Shown here: positions 28,290 through 36,443 of the stretch, piece by piece
Numbering within the stretch: the first letter of the stretch is position 1
Layout of the letters: every line of letters starts with the position of its first letter
DNA from: Alphaproteobacteria bacterium
Lineage (GTDB): Bacteria > Pseudomonadota > Alphaproteobacteria > Micropepsales > Micropepsaceae
Direction of reading: 5' to 3'
Assembly (NCBI GenBank): GCA_016124635.1
Contig: WGNJ01000032.1
Coordinates: forward strand, 1 to 61,631
Length of the DNA: 61,631 nucleotides
Translations under genes and position numbers: made by a program
The notes under the pieces: model-generated
Seen by the model: only the letters and a program-made list of their open reading frames with translations
Database searches by the model: none
Told to the model about the DNA's origin: nothing

Positions 28290-28711
28290 TCGCAAAAGAC
28301 GCGGACTTTGGCGTCTTCGTGATCGACGTCGACGGTGAGGTCGCCGAGCTGCTCGATCAGCTCCTCGAGGTTCTCGGGCTTGAGCTGATTGACGTCGAAG
28401 TCGATGCCTTTTTCGTGCATCGCTTTGTTCATCTTGTCGCGCGCACTGGGCGGAATGAAGCTCGTCAGGCGAACGCCGGCGCGTAGGAGCTGCATCGGAA
28501 CGCGGACGTTGACCTTGGTCGGGCCGTCGTGCGGATCCATGGCGTCGACGACGACGCGCAGGTATTTGAGCTTGTCGGTGCGCGGCGGTTGCGGTGCGCC
28601 GGGCGACGGAGGCGGCTCCTTCTCAATGGCGGCGATCAAGCGCTCGGCTTCGTCAGCCGTGATCTTACCCTCGGCGAGCATTTGCAGAATTTGGCGGCGG
28701 TTCTCGCTCAT
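28286..28711 (-). CDS. SHOCT-like domain protein (LiaX/YvlB N-terminal type)
   Basis: A 141-aa protein. Residues 1-30 form the helical SHOCT-like module (QILQMLAEGKITADEAERL). A Pro-rich linker (33-43) leads to a domain of the kind found beside DUF2089 regulators (LRVVVDA, KVNVRVPMQLLRAGVRL) and a final acidic beta segment (LTVDVDHEDAKVRVF). Related proteins in other bacteria are tied to envelope stress. The ATG at 28711 follows GGAGA. It is third in a four-gene operon; the last gene overlaps its stop. Confidence 0.78.
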   Translation of the reverse strand: MSENRRQILQMLAEGKITADEAERLIAAIEKEPPPSPGAPQPPRTDKLKYLRVVVDAMDPHDGPTKVNVRVPMQLLRAGVRLTSFIPPSARDKMNKAMHEKGIDFDVNQLKPENLEELIEQLGDLTVDVDHEDAKVRVFCE

Positions 28712-28725
28712 CTGGCGATCTCCGT

Positions 28726-28992
28726 TCAAACGAGATGGATGGTGATATGGCGGCGCGTTTGGTCGATCTCGACCTCGGTGCCGTTCAGGCTGTTCAAGAC
28801 GCGCATCAGGCCGCCGAGCGCGGCGAAGATCTGTATGCCGACGATGAGGCCGATGATGATCACGAACGGCAGCGCGATGATCGCGAGCGGAAGCAGCAGC
28901 AGCCAAATCAGAAACAACGGCAGCCAAACGTGATACATGCGCCCGTCGGCCTTGCGCTGAATGTCGACGATGGCGAGAAGCGGCGGCGTCAT
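28726..28992 (-). CDS. Small two-helix membrane protein
   Basis: An 88-aa protein with two closely spaced hydrophobic helices (about residues 22-40 and 41-65) and a short C-terminal soluble strand (VEIDQTRRHITIHLV). The start ATG overlaps the stop of the DUF2089 regulator (ATGA). It lies between the regulator and the SHOCT-like protein in the operon and could be their membrane sensor or anchor (inference from order only). Confidence 0.72.
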   Translation of the reverse strand: MTPPLLAIVDIQRKADGRMYHVWLPLFLIWLLLLPLAIIALPFVIIIGLIVGIQIFAALGGLMRVLNSLNGTEVEIDQTRRHITIHLV

Positions 28993-29372
28993 GGCAAGCT
29001 CTCCAGTTCCTTGATGGCCTCGGCGGCGGTGATCTCACCGCGCTTTAGACGCTCCAACACTTCGTTGCGCGAAGGCGTCGGATTGTTGTCGACGAAGGTT
29101 AGACTCTGCGCGATGCGATTGAGGCGCGCCTTCACCGTCGGGTACGAGACGCCGAACACCTGCTCCATCTCCTTGATCGAGCCGTGCGAGCGCACGAAGG
29201 CGACGATGAAGATCTGATCCTCGAGCGACAGCTTCGCGAGCTGCGGCAGCTCGAAGGCGCCTTCGATGGCGATGTCGCGGCCGGCGAGGCAGACGCGCTC
29301 GACCACGAGCGGCTCGCCCTGCGTGAGCTTCAAAAGCTCCTGCCAATCGGTGGTCTTGGGCGGCGAGGCCAT
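28989..29372 (-). CDS. DUF2089 family helix-turn-helix regulator
   Basis: A 127-aa protein of the DUF2089 family. The central part (about residues 40-85) contains LPQLAKLSLEDQIFIVAFV and the sigma-70 region 4-like HTH GSIKEMEQVFGVSYPTVKARL. The C-terminus (residues 102-125) repeats the SHOCT-like helical module, EVLERLKRGEITAAEAIKEL. The N-terminal zinc ribbon of some family members is missing. It heads the operon behind the AT-rich promoter at 29405-29433 and probably controls it. Confidence 0.82.
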   Translation of the reverse strand: MASPPKTTDWQELLKLTQGEPLVVERVCLAGRDIAIEGAFELPQLAKLSLEDQIFIVAFVRSHGSIKEMEQVFGVSYPTVKARLNRIAQSLTFVDNNPTPSRNEVLERLKRGEITAAEAIKELESLP

Positions 29373-29404
29373 GGCGTTCTGCCTGGAAACTTTAGTCTTG
29401 TCGA

Positions 29405-29433
29405 GATATATATTTATAAAATTGATTTTTCAA
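29405..29433 (-). promoter_or_regulatory. AT-rich sigma-70-like promoter of the DUF2089 operon
   Basis: On the minus strand TTGAAA (29433-29428) and TATATC (29410-29405) are 17 bases apart, about 35 bases before the operon's first ATG. The surrounding 29399-29460 stretch is strikingly AT-rich for this genome. It also holds CTTGATTT and TTGATATC repeats that could be protein-binding sites. Confidence 0.55.
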
Positions 29434-29482
29434 GCCTCACAACTTGATTTTCTTGATATCGTGAGCCTTAGTTTTGGACGTA

Positions 29483-29565
29483 GGCTGGTTCCCGCGCCGA
29501 GCGCCGGCGGGTTCCAGCCAAGGCAGTGCGCCAAAAGTCTTGTGAAGAGATCGGGGCCTTGGCTG
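29483..29565 (+). promoter_or_regulatory. Two mutually exclusive hairpins in the purC leader
   Basis: Hairpin A pairs GGCTGG-TT-CCCGC (29483-29495) with GCGGG-TT-CCAGCC (29507-29519). Hairpin B pairs CAGCCAAGGC (29515-29524) with GCCTTGGCTG (29556-29565). The two share 29515-29519, so only one can form at a time. They lie 65-147 bases before the purC start. The arrangement could be an attenuator-like switch, or just an intergenic REP-type repeat; there is no T-run, and no known riboswitch was recognised. Confidence 0.4.
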
Positions 29566-29629
29566 TCGCGGGGATGACAAGCCGATGGCCGGTTTGCATA
29601 ACCACCGGCTTCCGGACGGAGGCCTCCTC

Positions 29630-30547
29630 ATGACGCCGATGACGACCAGCGATCTGCCGCTCAAGAGGCTGGGGCGCGGCAAGGTGCGGGACATCTATGA
29701 GGTCGACGCAGAGCGCCTGTTGCTCGTCGCGACGGATCGCATCAGCGCGTTCGATGTGATCATGGCGGAGCCGGTGCCGTTCAAAGGCGCCGTGCTGACG
29801 CAGATCAGCGCGTGGTGGTTCCGCCAACTCGAAGGCGTTGTCAGGCATCACATGATCACCGCATCGGCGGCGGAGATCGTCGACGCGGTACCGGCGCTCA
29901 AGGTGCACCGCGCCGAGATCGCCGGGCGCGCGATGCTCTGCCAGCGTACGACGGTCGTGCCGGTCGAGTGCGTGATCCGAGGCTATATCTCCGGCTCGGC
30001 TTGGAAGGAGTATGCGGCGCGCGGCACGCTCGCCGGCGAGGCGCTGGCGAAGGGCCTTCGCGAGAGCGACCGGCTCGATACGCCGATTTTCAGTCCGGCG
30101 ACGAAGGCCGAGAGCGGGCACGATGAGAACATCACAATCGCGCAGATGCGCAAGATCGCCGGCGATGAGGCGACCGCCGAGCTCGAGCGCCTCGCGCGCG
30201 CGGTCTACGCGAAGGGTGCCGAGATCGCCGAGGCGCGCGGCATCATTATCGCCGACACCAAGTTCGAATTCGGCCGCGACGCGAGCGGCAAACTCATTCT
30301 CATCGACGAAGTGATGACGCCCGATTCCTCGCGCTTCTGGCCGAAAGACCTGTATGCGCCGGGACGCGGACAGCCGAGCTTCGACAAGCAGCCGCTGCGC
30401 GATTATCTCGACGGCGAACGAAAGGCGGGTCGTTGGAATGGCGATGCGCCCGCTCCTGCCCTGCCGCGAGCGGTTATCGAGGCGACGGAAAAGCGCTATC
30501 TGGAACTCTATCAGCGGCTGACGGGCGCGGCGTTGCGCGTCGACTAA
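29630..30547 (+). CDS. purC: Phosphoribosylaminoimidazole-succinocarboxamide synthase (long type)
   Basis: SAICAR synthase joins aspartate to CAIR with ATP in de novo purine synthesis. At 305 aa it is the long, yeast-like form rather than the roughly 240-aa bacterial form. Visible signatures are GKVRDIYEV (ATP loop), [37 protein letters not shown] and [13 protein letters not shown]. The ATG at 29630 follows GGAGG; the in-frame ATG at 29585 has none. It is not next to other pur genes. The stop overlaps that of the convergent oxygenase gene (CTAA, 30544-30547). Confidence 0.95.
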   Translation: MTPMTTSDLPLKRLGRGKVRDIYEVDAERLLLVATDRISAFDVIMAEPVPFKGAVLTQISAWWFRQLEGVVRHHMITASAAEIVDAVPALKVHRAEIAGRAMLCQRTTVVPVECVIRGYISGSAWKEYAARGTLAGEALAKGLRESDRLDTPIFSPATKAESGHDENITIAQMRKIAGDEATAELERLARAVYAKGAEIAEARGIIIADTKFEFGRDASGKLILIDEVMTPDSSRFWPKDLYAPGRGQPSFDKQPLRDYLDGERKAGRWNGDAPAPALPRAVIEATEKRYLELYQRLTGAALRVD

Positions 30548-31458
30548 GCGGCAGCGGATTCGGCGAGGCCGGCTTTAAGCAACAGGCGCGATTGCTCGAC
30601 CGGATTTTTGTAGAGGAAGTCGTAGGGCAGTCCCAAGCGTACGCTCGATTGGCAGGCCGGCGATTTCGGATCGGCCTTGCGGTCGGCAAGGGCGCCGGCA
30701 GCGCGGAGTGCGAGCCAATCGACAGTGGTCAAGTCGTAGGCCTTGCCGAGCGCAAGCTTGTCGCGGATCAGGCGCGGCACGATCGAGACGGCGGCGCGCG
30801 CCAAGGCCCGATGCAAAAACTTCGGCGTGTTCGGCGCGGCTTTGCCCGACTGGATGATCGCAAGAAACTCTTCGACGATCGGATGCGGCTCAAAACGATC
30901 GGCCCGCTTCTCCATCATCGCGATGAAATCTTGGGACGACTGCGGGCACACTTGCGCGCCGTAGAGGCGCGCGACCGCGGCACCGTCGCGATAGAACCGT
31001 GCCTTATCGGCGTCGGAGAGCGGCGAGACGAATTTGTCGTAAGCCGTGACGAAGCCGCAGCCTGCGGTCGCGGCCACCCAATCGAGCAACTCCGTATCGA
31101 GCGCGCGATAGGCTTCACCCTTCGGCGTGGCGCCGTTCACATGCGCGTGCATGTTGGTCACGCCCTGGATAACGCGGCGTGCGGCGCTCGCCGGACCATA
31201 GCAGCCGACCATCGCCGCAATGCCCGTGCGCATCGAGCGGCCGATTGGATCCGCCTTATAGGTCGAGTGATCCCAAACGCCGGACCGGATGCGCGGATCG
31301 GCGAATTCCATCAGCACCGCGGCGACGCCACCGATGCCGAGCGCGACCTGGTTCTTGAAGACGCGCCATTGCACGGAACCCGGATGCTGAAGCGACATCT
31401 CGCCCGGCGGCTGGCTGTAGTCGATCTTCCAGCCCAAATAGGAGGTCATTTCCGCCAT
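30544..31458 (-). CDS. MpaB-family (DUF2236) oxygenase
   Basis: A 304-aa protein of the MpaB/rubber-oxygenase-like family, members of which are heme-b or metal oxygenases acting on long prenyl or lipid chains. Supporting segments are [15 protein letters not shown] near the start, [13 protein letters not shown] (the family TxxxxxxxxxG region), and NMHAHVNG with the conserved His pair. It is divergent from a TetR regulator with two palindromic boxes between them (31478-31516), so its expression is likely repressed and induced by a lipid or terpenoid-like ligand (inference). Confidence 0.78.
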   Translation of the reverse strand: MAEMTSYLGWKIDYSQPPGEMSLQHPGSVQWRVFKNQVALGIGGVAAVLMEFADPRIRSGVWDHSTYKADPIGRSMRTGIAAMVGCYGPASAARRVIQGVTNMHAHVNGATPKGEAYRALDTELLDWVAATAGCGFVTAYDKFVSPLSDADKARFYRDGAAVARLYGAQVCPQSSQDFIAMMEKRADRFEPHPIVEEFLAIIQSGKAAPNTPKFLHRALARAAVSIVPRLIRDKLALGKAYDLTTVDWLALRAAGALADRKADPKSPACQSSVRLGLPYDFLYKNPVEQSRLLLKAGLAESAAA

Positions 31459-31477
31459 CGCAGCGCTCCATCAATTC

Positions 31478-31516
31478 CTATCAGATGATAGACTTTCAAT
31501 TCATATCGTGCGATAG
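31478..31516. promoter_or_regulatory. Two palindromic operator boxes between the MpaB and TetR genes
   Basis: Box 1 CTATCAGATGATAG (31478-31491) and box 2 ATATCGTGCGATAG (31503-31516) share a (C/A)TATC-N4-GATAG pattern, with centres 25 bp apart. They lie in the 89-base gap between the divergent starts (31458 and 31548), where a TetR dimer would control both genes. The near match of two boxes in a region with no other function is strong evidence for a specific site; which regulator binds is inferred. Confidence 0.7.
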
Positions 31517-31547
31517 ATATTTGTGCAAGTGCCCTTTGGAGACCCCG

Positions 31548-32234
31548 ATGAACTCCGTCCGAAAGCCTGCTGCGTCCCGCGAGGGTTATCGCAAGGGCGA
31601 TGAAGCGCGGCAGCGTATTCTCGCCGCGGCGCTACAAGCATTCGGGGCGCACGGCTTCAAAGGGGCCACCACGCGGCAGATCGCCGAAGACGCCGAGGTC
31701 AACCTGCCGGCGCTGCAATATTACTTCGGGGACAAGGAAGGGCTCTATCGCGCGTGCGCACGGGAAATCGTCGAGCGCTACGAGAAGCACATGCTCCCGC
31801 TCGTCGCGAACGCCTTTCGCGAGACGCAGAACGCGATGTCGCCGGCGAAGGCGCGCGAGCAGCTCAAAAAGGTGGTGGGAGCGCTCGCCTCTCTGCTCGT
31901 CGACCACGACCAAGCGGAGATCTGGTCGGCATTTGTGCTTCGAGAGATGGCGGAGAGCGGGCCGGCGTTCAAGATTCTCTATGAGCAATTGTGGGCGCCC
32001 GGCGTCGAACTGACCGCGAGCCTCGTCAGCCGCGCAATGGGAGAGCGAAGCGTCTCTCAGGCGGCGCGGATCGAAGCGCTGATGCTGATCTCGAGCCTGT
32101 CTGCGTTCAGTACCGCGCGCCCCGTCTCTCTGAAATATCTGCATTGGCCGGATGCGAGCGAAGCGCGCTTCGCCCGCGTGCGCGCCGTGCTCGACGCGCA
32201 GATCGATCGGATTGGTTTGGCAGCGCCTAAATAG
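31548..32234 (+). CDS. TetR family regulator with CerR-like C-terminal domain
   Basis: A 228-aa regulator. The HTH (residues about 18-65) reads RQRILAAALQAFGAHGFKGATTRQIAEDAEVNLPALQ, then YYFGDKEGLY. The remainder is the large ligand-binding domain (the DUF1956/CerR type fits AEIWSAFVLREM). I chose the ATG at 31548 after TTTGGAG rather than the earlier in-frame ATG at 31485, which lies inside the operator region. It probably represses itself and the divergent oxygenase. Confidence 0.88.
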   Translation: MNSVRKPAASREGYRKGDEARQRILAAALQAFGAHGFKGATTRQIAEDAEVNLPALQYYFGDKEGLYRACAREIVERYEKHMLPLVANAFRETQNAMSPAKAREQLKKVVGALASLLVDHDQAEIWSAFVLREMAESGPAFKILYEQLWAPGVELTASLVSRAMGERSVSQAARIEALMLISSLSAFSTARPVSLKYLHWPDASEARFARVRAVLDAQIDRIGLAAPK

Positions 32235-32261
32235 CGACCTGAGTGGCTGCTGCAATCGGCT

Positions 32262-34235
32262 CTAAGGGCCCAAATATTTCGCAAGGAAATTGCCGATTTC
32301 ACGCAATGCCTGAGTTCGCGTCTCGCCTTGTGAGAGGTGGTGATCCTCTCCGTTGAGTTCGATGTAGGTGTAGTTCTTGCCCGCTTCCTTCAGCGCTTTT
32401 GCCATCAGCTGGCCGTGAACAACCGCAAGCGTGAGGTCGTTCGTGCCGTGAAGCAGCAGGACAGGTACGCTGATCTTATCGGCATGAAGCGCGGGCGATG
32501 TAGCGTCCAGCTTCGCACCGTCCTTCTTGGTGTCGCCGATGATCGAATGCCAGTAGTAGTAATCCGTGTACCCGCGCTGAGCGTAAACGAAACGTTCCAT
32601 CAAAATGAGACGCAAGTCGTATACGCCCGCCAGGCCCACCGCGCACTTATAGGGCTGCGGCGATTGCATCGCGCCGACGAGCGCTGCGTACGCGCCGTAC
32701 GACCCGCCGACGATGCAGATGCGCGCAGGATCGACCCTCCCATCGGCGACGAGTTTCTGGACACCATCGGTGATGTCATCCTGCATCGCGAGGCCCCACT
32801 GAAACTTGCCGGCATCCTCGAAGGCGCGACCGAAGCCCTCTGAGCCGCGGAACTGCGGTTGAAAAACCGCGTAACCGCGAGCCGTGAAGAACTGAACGAA
32901 ATAGCTAAAAGATTCGTCGTCGCGCGCCGCGGGGCCACCGTGTGGGAATACGACGAGAGGCGGGGCCTTTCCGGCGGTGCCGGACGGGAGGGTCAGATAG
33001 GCCGGTATCGTTAGACCGTCGCGCGATTGATATGTGAAGAATTGAGGCACTGTGCGGTCGGCTGCAGAGAGCTCAGGATACTTGGCGCCAAGCTTCGTCG
33101 TCTGGCCCGATTTGGTATCGAAGAGGTAGTAGGCGCCGCCAGGATTGGTCGGCCCTTCGACTTGCGCAACGACGCGCGATCCATCTTCAGTTGCGGACAC
33201 AACGCCGACATCGCAACCGGGAAATTTGGATTGCAGCGTCGCGTAGAGCGTGCGGGCTGCCGGATCGACGAACTCACTGTACAGGTGGTCCCAGTCGAAC
33301 GCGGCGCCCCAGAGATCGCCAGTCGCCGGATTCTCGATGGCGCCGTACAGATCGGCATGCGCGTCCGCCGCGATAAGCGGCGTGAGCGCGCGGGTTCGGA
33401 GATTGAACCTGTAGATGCTTTGATGCTCATTGCCGGCGCGGCCGGCGACATAGACCTCCTCCGGATTCGGCGAGTGCCCAATCACCGATATGCCGGACGC
33501 GGCTCTTGTATCCTCAGTGTAGTGGTAGACCTCGTTCCAATCGCTCGAACCTGGAAGTCTGGCGTAAAACCTCGTGACGTCGCCGTCGATGTCTTCGCGC
33601 ATAATGATGTCGCCGTGCCCGTCGGTGACCCAGCCCCATGTTCCCGACTTGCCCTCCTCGACCTTCTTCGACGTGCCCGTCGCCGGATCCACGCGAAAGA
33701 TGTCGAGCGTGTAGTTCATGGCGTGTCTTGTCGGCGCCACCATCAACACGTAGGACGGATCTCCTCGATCAATTTCGACGATGGAGCCACTACCGTGATC
33801 GGAACGCAGCTCGGGCTTATCGCTGAGCAACGTCTTGGCATCGCCGCCGTTGCGATCGATCGAAATCACGCGCCACATCGGATATGGATAGAATCCAACG
33901 CCGGTCGCGCCCTTGAGCGCATATTCGACCTCAATGAGCAGGCGCTGGTTGTTCGCCCAGGTGATGTTGCGCGGCATCATCCAATCCTCGGGCGCGTAGA
34001 CGACCGGGGCTGTTCCAGGTGCCGTCACGTCGTAGATGGCGATCAAGCCGAAGCGGCCGCGGCCTTGGATCGCCGCGACATGAGTTCCATCAGGCGATAT
34101 CTGTGCGTGACTGTAGACAGGCAGATGGCCGTACACCTCCGCGGAGGGGCCGGCGACTGCCGGCTGCAAAAGCAAAATCAGCAGTGCCGCTGTACAAGCC
34201 AATACACGGCGGACAAACGCAAGCATCGCTCCCAT
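32262..34235 (-). CDS. Secreted S9 family (prolyl oligopeptidase-like) peptidase
   Basis: A 657-aa peptidase with a signal peptide (about residues 1-28, ending PAVAGP), a seven-bladed beta-propeller (about 35-400) that filters substrates, and a C-terminal alpha/beta-hydrolase domain. The triad is S512 (GGSYGAY), D600 (HGTNDLTL) and a His near 632 (GEDHHLS). It belongs to the acylaminoacyl-peptidase/dipeptidyl-peptidase branch common in proteobacteria that degrade peptides in the periplasm. ATG 34235 has GGGGGA upstream. Confidence 0.9.
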   Translation of the reverse strand: MGAMLAFVRRVLACTAALLILLLQPAVAGPSAEVYGHLPVYSHAQISPDGTHVAAIQGRGRFGLIAIYDVTAPGTAPVVYAPEDWMMPRNITWANNQRLLIEVEYALKGATGVGFYPYPMWRVISIDRNGGDAKTLLSDKPELRSDHGSGSIVEIDRGDPSYVLMVAPTRHAMNYTLDIFRVDPATGTSKKVEEGKSGTWGWVTDGHGDIIMREDIDGDVTRFYARLPGSSDWNEVYHYTEDTRAASGISVIGHSPNPEEVYVAGRAGNEHQSIYRFNLRTRALTPLIAADAHADLYGAIENPATGDLWGAAFDWDHLYSEFVDPAARTLYATLQSKFPGCDVGVVSATEDGSRVVAQVEGPTNPGGAYYLFDTKSGQTTKLGAKYPELSAADRTVPQFFTYQSRDGLTIPAYLTLPSGTAGKAPPLVVFPHGGPAARDDESFSYFVQFFTARGYAVFQPQFRGSEGFGRAFEDAGKFQWGLAMQDDITDGVQKLVADGRVDPARICIVGGSYGAYAALVGAMQSPQPYKCAVGLAGVYDLRLILMERFVYAQRGYTDYYYWHSIIGDTKKDGAKLDATSPALHADKISVPVLLLHGTNDLTLAVVHGQLMAKALKEAGKNYTYIELNGEDHHLSQGETRTQALREIGNFLAKYLGP

Positions 34236-34374
34236 AACTTAGCGTCCCCCAACACGAACGCTCCTATATTAGTATTGTGATGCACCACACTCCAAGGCCT
34301 TCGCCGCTTGCCTGGCCGTCCGCCGTCGTGGTCTGTTCACCCACCCTCATTTCAACTTTGCCCTGGAGGTTTCC

Positions 34375-35625
34375 ATGGCCCTTGCCGCCCCCACCATCGA
34401 CCGGCCCGACGCACGCAAGCGCGCGTATTCGTTGCCGCTCGACCAGATCAACGTCGCCGACGGCGCGTTGTTTCAGAACGACGAGATTTGGCCCTATTTC
34501 GAGAGGCTGCGCCACGAGGACCCGGTGCACTACTGCCCGGAGCACGAGTTCGGCCCATATTGGTCGGTGACCAAATACAACGACATCATGGCCGTCGACA
34601 CGAACCACGAGGCGTTCTCGTCGGAGCCGAGCATCACGATCTTCGATCCGGACGTCGATTTCCAACTGCCGATGTTCATCGCGATGGATCCGCCAAAGCA
34701 CGACGCGCAGCGCAAGGTCGTGTCGCCGATCGTCGCGGGCCCAAACTTGGCGGCGATGGAGCCGGTGATCCGCGAACGCGCGGGCAAGATCCTCGACGGC
34801 CTGCCGCGCGGCGAAGTCTTCAACTGGGTCGACAAGGTGTCGATCGAGCTCACGACAATGACGCTCGCGACGCTGTTCGATTTTCCGTGGGAGGAGCGGC
34901 GTAAGCTGACGCGGTGGTCGGACGTCGCGACGGCCGGCAAGAATTCGCCGCTGTTCGTCTCCGAAGACGCCAGACGCACTGAGCTTTTCGAATGCGTCGA
35001 CTACTTCACGCGGCTGTGGAACGAGCGCGTGAACGCGCCACCGCGCGGCGACCTGATCTCGATGCTGGCGCACGGCGAATCGACCCGCAACATGGACCGG
35101 ATGGAATATCTGGGGAATCTGATCCTGCTGATCGTGGGCGGCAACGACACGACGCGCAATTCGATCTCAGGCAGTCTCTACGCGCTGAACTTGTTTCCCG
35201 CTCAATACGACAAGCTGCGCGCCGATCTCGATCTGATTCCGAATATGGTATCGGAAGCGATCCGCTGGCAAACGCCGCTGGCGCATATGCGGCGCAATGC
35301 GACGCGCGACATCGAGCTTCACGGCAAGACGATCCGCAAGGGCGACAAGGTGATCATGTGGTACGTATCGGGCAACCGGGACGAGGAGGTCATCGAGCGG
35401 CCCAACGACTTCTGGATCGAGCGGCCGAACGTGCGGCGCCACCTTTCGTTCGGCTTCGGCATCCATCGCTGCGTCGGCAACCGGTTGGCGGAACTACAAT
35501 TGCGCGTGATCTGGGAAGAGATCATGAAGCGCTTCCCGAAGATCGAGGTTATGGATGAGCCGAAGCGCGTCTATTCGGCCTTCGTGAAAGGCTATGAGCA
35601 ATTGTTGGTCCGGATCCCAGCCTAA
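34375..35625 (+). CDS. Cytochrome P450, CYP153-like
   Basis: A 416-aa soluble bacterial P450. The oxygen-activation helix I motif is GGNDTTRNS (residues 255-263), the ExxR pair is E294/R297, and the heme Cys is C366 in FGFGIHRCVG. The GGNDTTRNS motif, IRWQTPLAHMRR and the MWYVSGNRDEEVI segment resemble CYP153 enzymes, which hydroxylate the ends of alkanes and fatty acids. That substrate is inference. No ferredoxin or ferredoxin reductase is adjacent. TGGAGG precedes the ATG. Upstream, TATATTAG (34266-34273) is a likely -10 region. Confidence 0.92.
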   Translation: MALAAPTIDRPDARKRAYSLPLDQINVADGALFQNDEIWPYFERLRHEDPVHYCPEHEFGPYWSVTKYNDIMAVDTNHEAFSSEPSITIFDPDVDFQLPMFIAMDPPKHDAQRKVVSPIVAGPNLAAMEPVIRERAGKILDGLPRGEVFNWVDKVSIELTTMTLATLFDFPWEERRKLTRWSDVATAGKNSPLFVSEDARRTELFECVDYFTRLWNERVNAPPRGDLISMLAHGESTRNMDRMEYLGNLILLIVGGNDTTRNSISGSLYALNLFPAQYDKLRADLDLIPNMVSEAIRWQTPLAHMRRNATRDIELHGKTIRKGDKVIMWYVSGNRDEEVIERPNDFWIERPNVRRHLSFGFGIHRCVGNRLAELQLRVIWEEIMKRFPKIEVMDEPKRVYSAFVKGYEQLLVRIPA

Positions 35626-35641
35626 GTCAGGCGGACGTTTT

Positions 35642-35656
35642 CCCTCTCCCAGAGGG
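35642..35656. repeat. Small palindromic repeat after the P450 gene
   Basis: CCCTCT-CCC-AGAGGG, a short perfect hairpin preceded by GTTTT, 17 bases after the P450 stop. It looks like the REP-type palindromes found between genes in proteobacteria, and may act as a weak terminator or mRNA end. One copy only is seen in the window. Confidence 0.45.
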
Positions 35657-35689
35657 AGTGACGGTTTCGCGCGCGGAAGAGAGGAATAG

Positions 35690-36418
35690 TTGGGCGTGGT
35701 TTTGTTCGTGAGCAGTCTTCGTCGCCTCGCCGCCCCTGCACTCGCCGCCTGCGTTGCGTTCGCTTGTCTGGCAACGCATTCCGCCCGCGCGGCGGAGCGG
35801 GCGAGCGTATCGGTCGTGAACGGCAACATCGTACTGACGGCCGCGGGCAAGGAAGTACAGCTGACCTCTTCCGGCCAAGACCTCGACCCGGTGCTGTCGC
35901 CGAATGGATCTCTGGTCGTCTTCACGCGCAAGCTGAGCACGCCTGCGACGAAGACCTGCGATACGACCGTGACCGAGCGGCGCGAACTTTGGGTGATCGG
36001 CAGCGACAAGAGTAATCCGCGCAAGCTGCTGGCGTCGCGCGATTCCGTCGACCCGAAGAACACGCTTTGCGACTTCATGCACAAGGCGTTCAACTCGGAC
36101 GGCCGCAAGGTTCTGTTCGAGACACCGGCATGGGCGACCTCGAGCGCGCTGCACGAGTACGACCTGACGACCAACCGCCAGCGCTACCTCCTTCCGTCGA
36201 ACGGCTTCGCCATTCTCAAAGACTGCGACACGCGCGAATACCGCGATCATCTGGTCGTCAGCCAGCATCGCTACTTCGTGTTCGGCGGCTCGTACGACTG
36301 GTACTGGCTTTACAGCCCGGACGGAAAACGCGAACTCGGCGCCATCGGCGACGACCTCACCCAGCTCGAAGACGCTTGCGACTTGGATTTGGGTCTGGCT
36401 GCCGCGAAGAGCAAATAA
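35690..36418 (+). CDS. Secreted TolB-like beta-propeller protein of unknown function
   Basis: A 242-aa protein with a signal peptide (about residues 1-34, ending SARA) and WD/TolB-like blades: LDPVLSPNGSLVVFTR, RRELWVIGSD and HKAFNSDGRKVLFET. Six Cys in the mature part could form disulfides. The TTG start at 35690 follows GAGAGG. It is only a partial propeller and is not catalytic by sight. It lies between the P450 and the dienelactone hydrolase on the same strand, with 64- and 25-base gaps. Confidence 0.72.
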   Translation: MGVVLFVSSLRRLAAPALAACVAFACLATHSARAAERASVSVVNGNIVLTAAGKEVQLTSSGQDLDPVLSPNGSLVVFTRKLSTPATKTCDTTVTERRELWVIGSDKSNPRKLLASRDSVDPKNTLCDFMHKAFNSDGRKVLFETPAWATSSALHEYDLTTNRQRYLLPSNGFAILKDCDTREYRDHLVVSQHRYFVFGGSYDWYWLYSPDGKRELGAIGDDLTQLEDACDLDLGLAAAKSK

Positions 36419-36443
36419 CTCGCATCACCGCAAGGAGGACATC

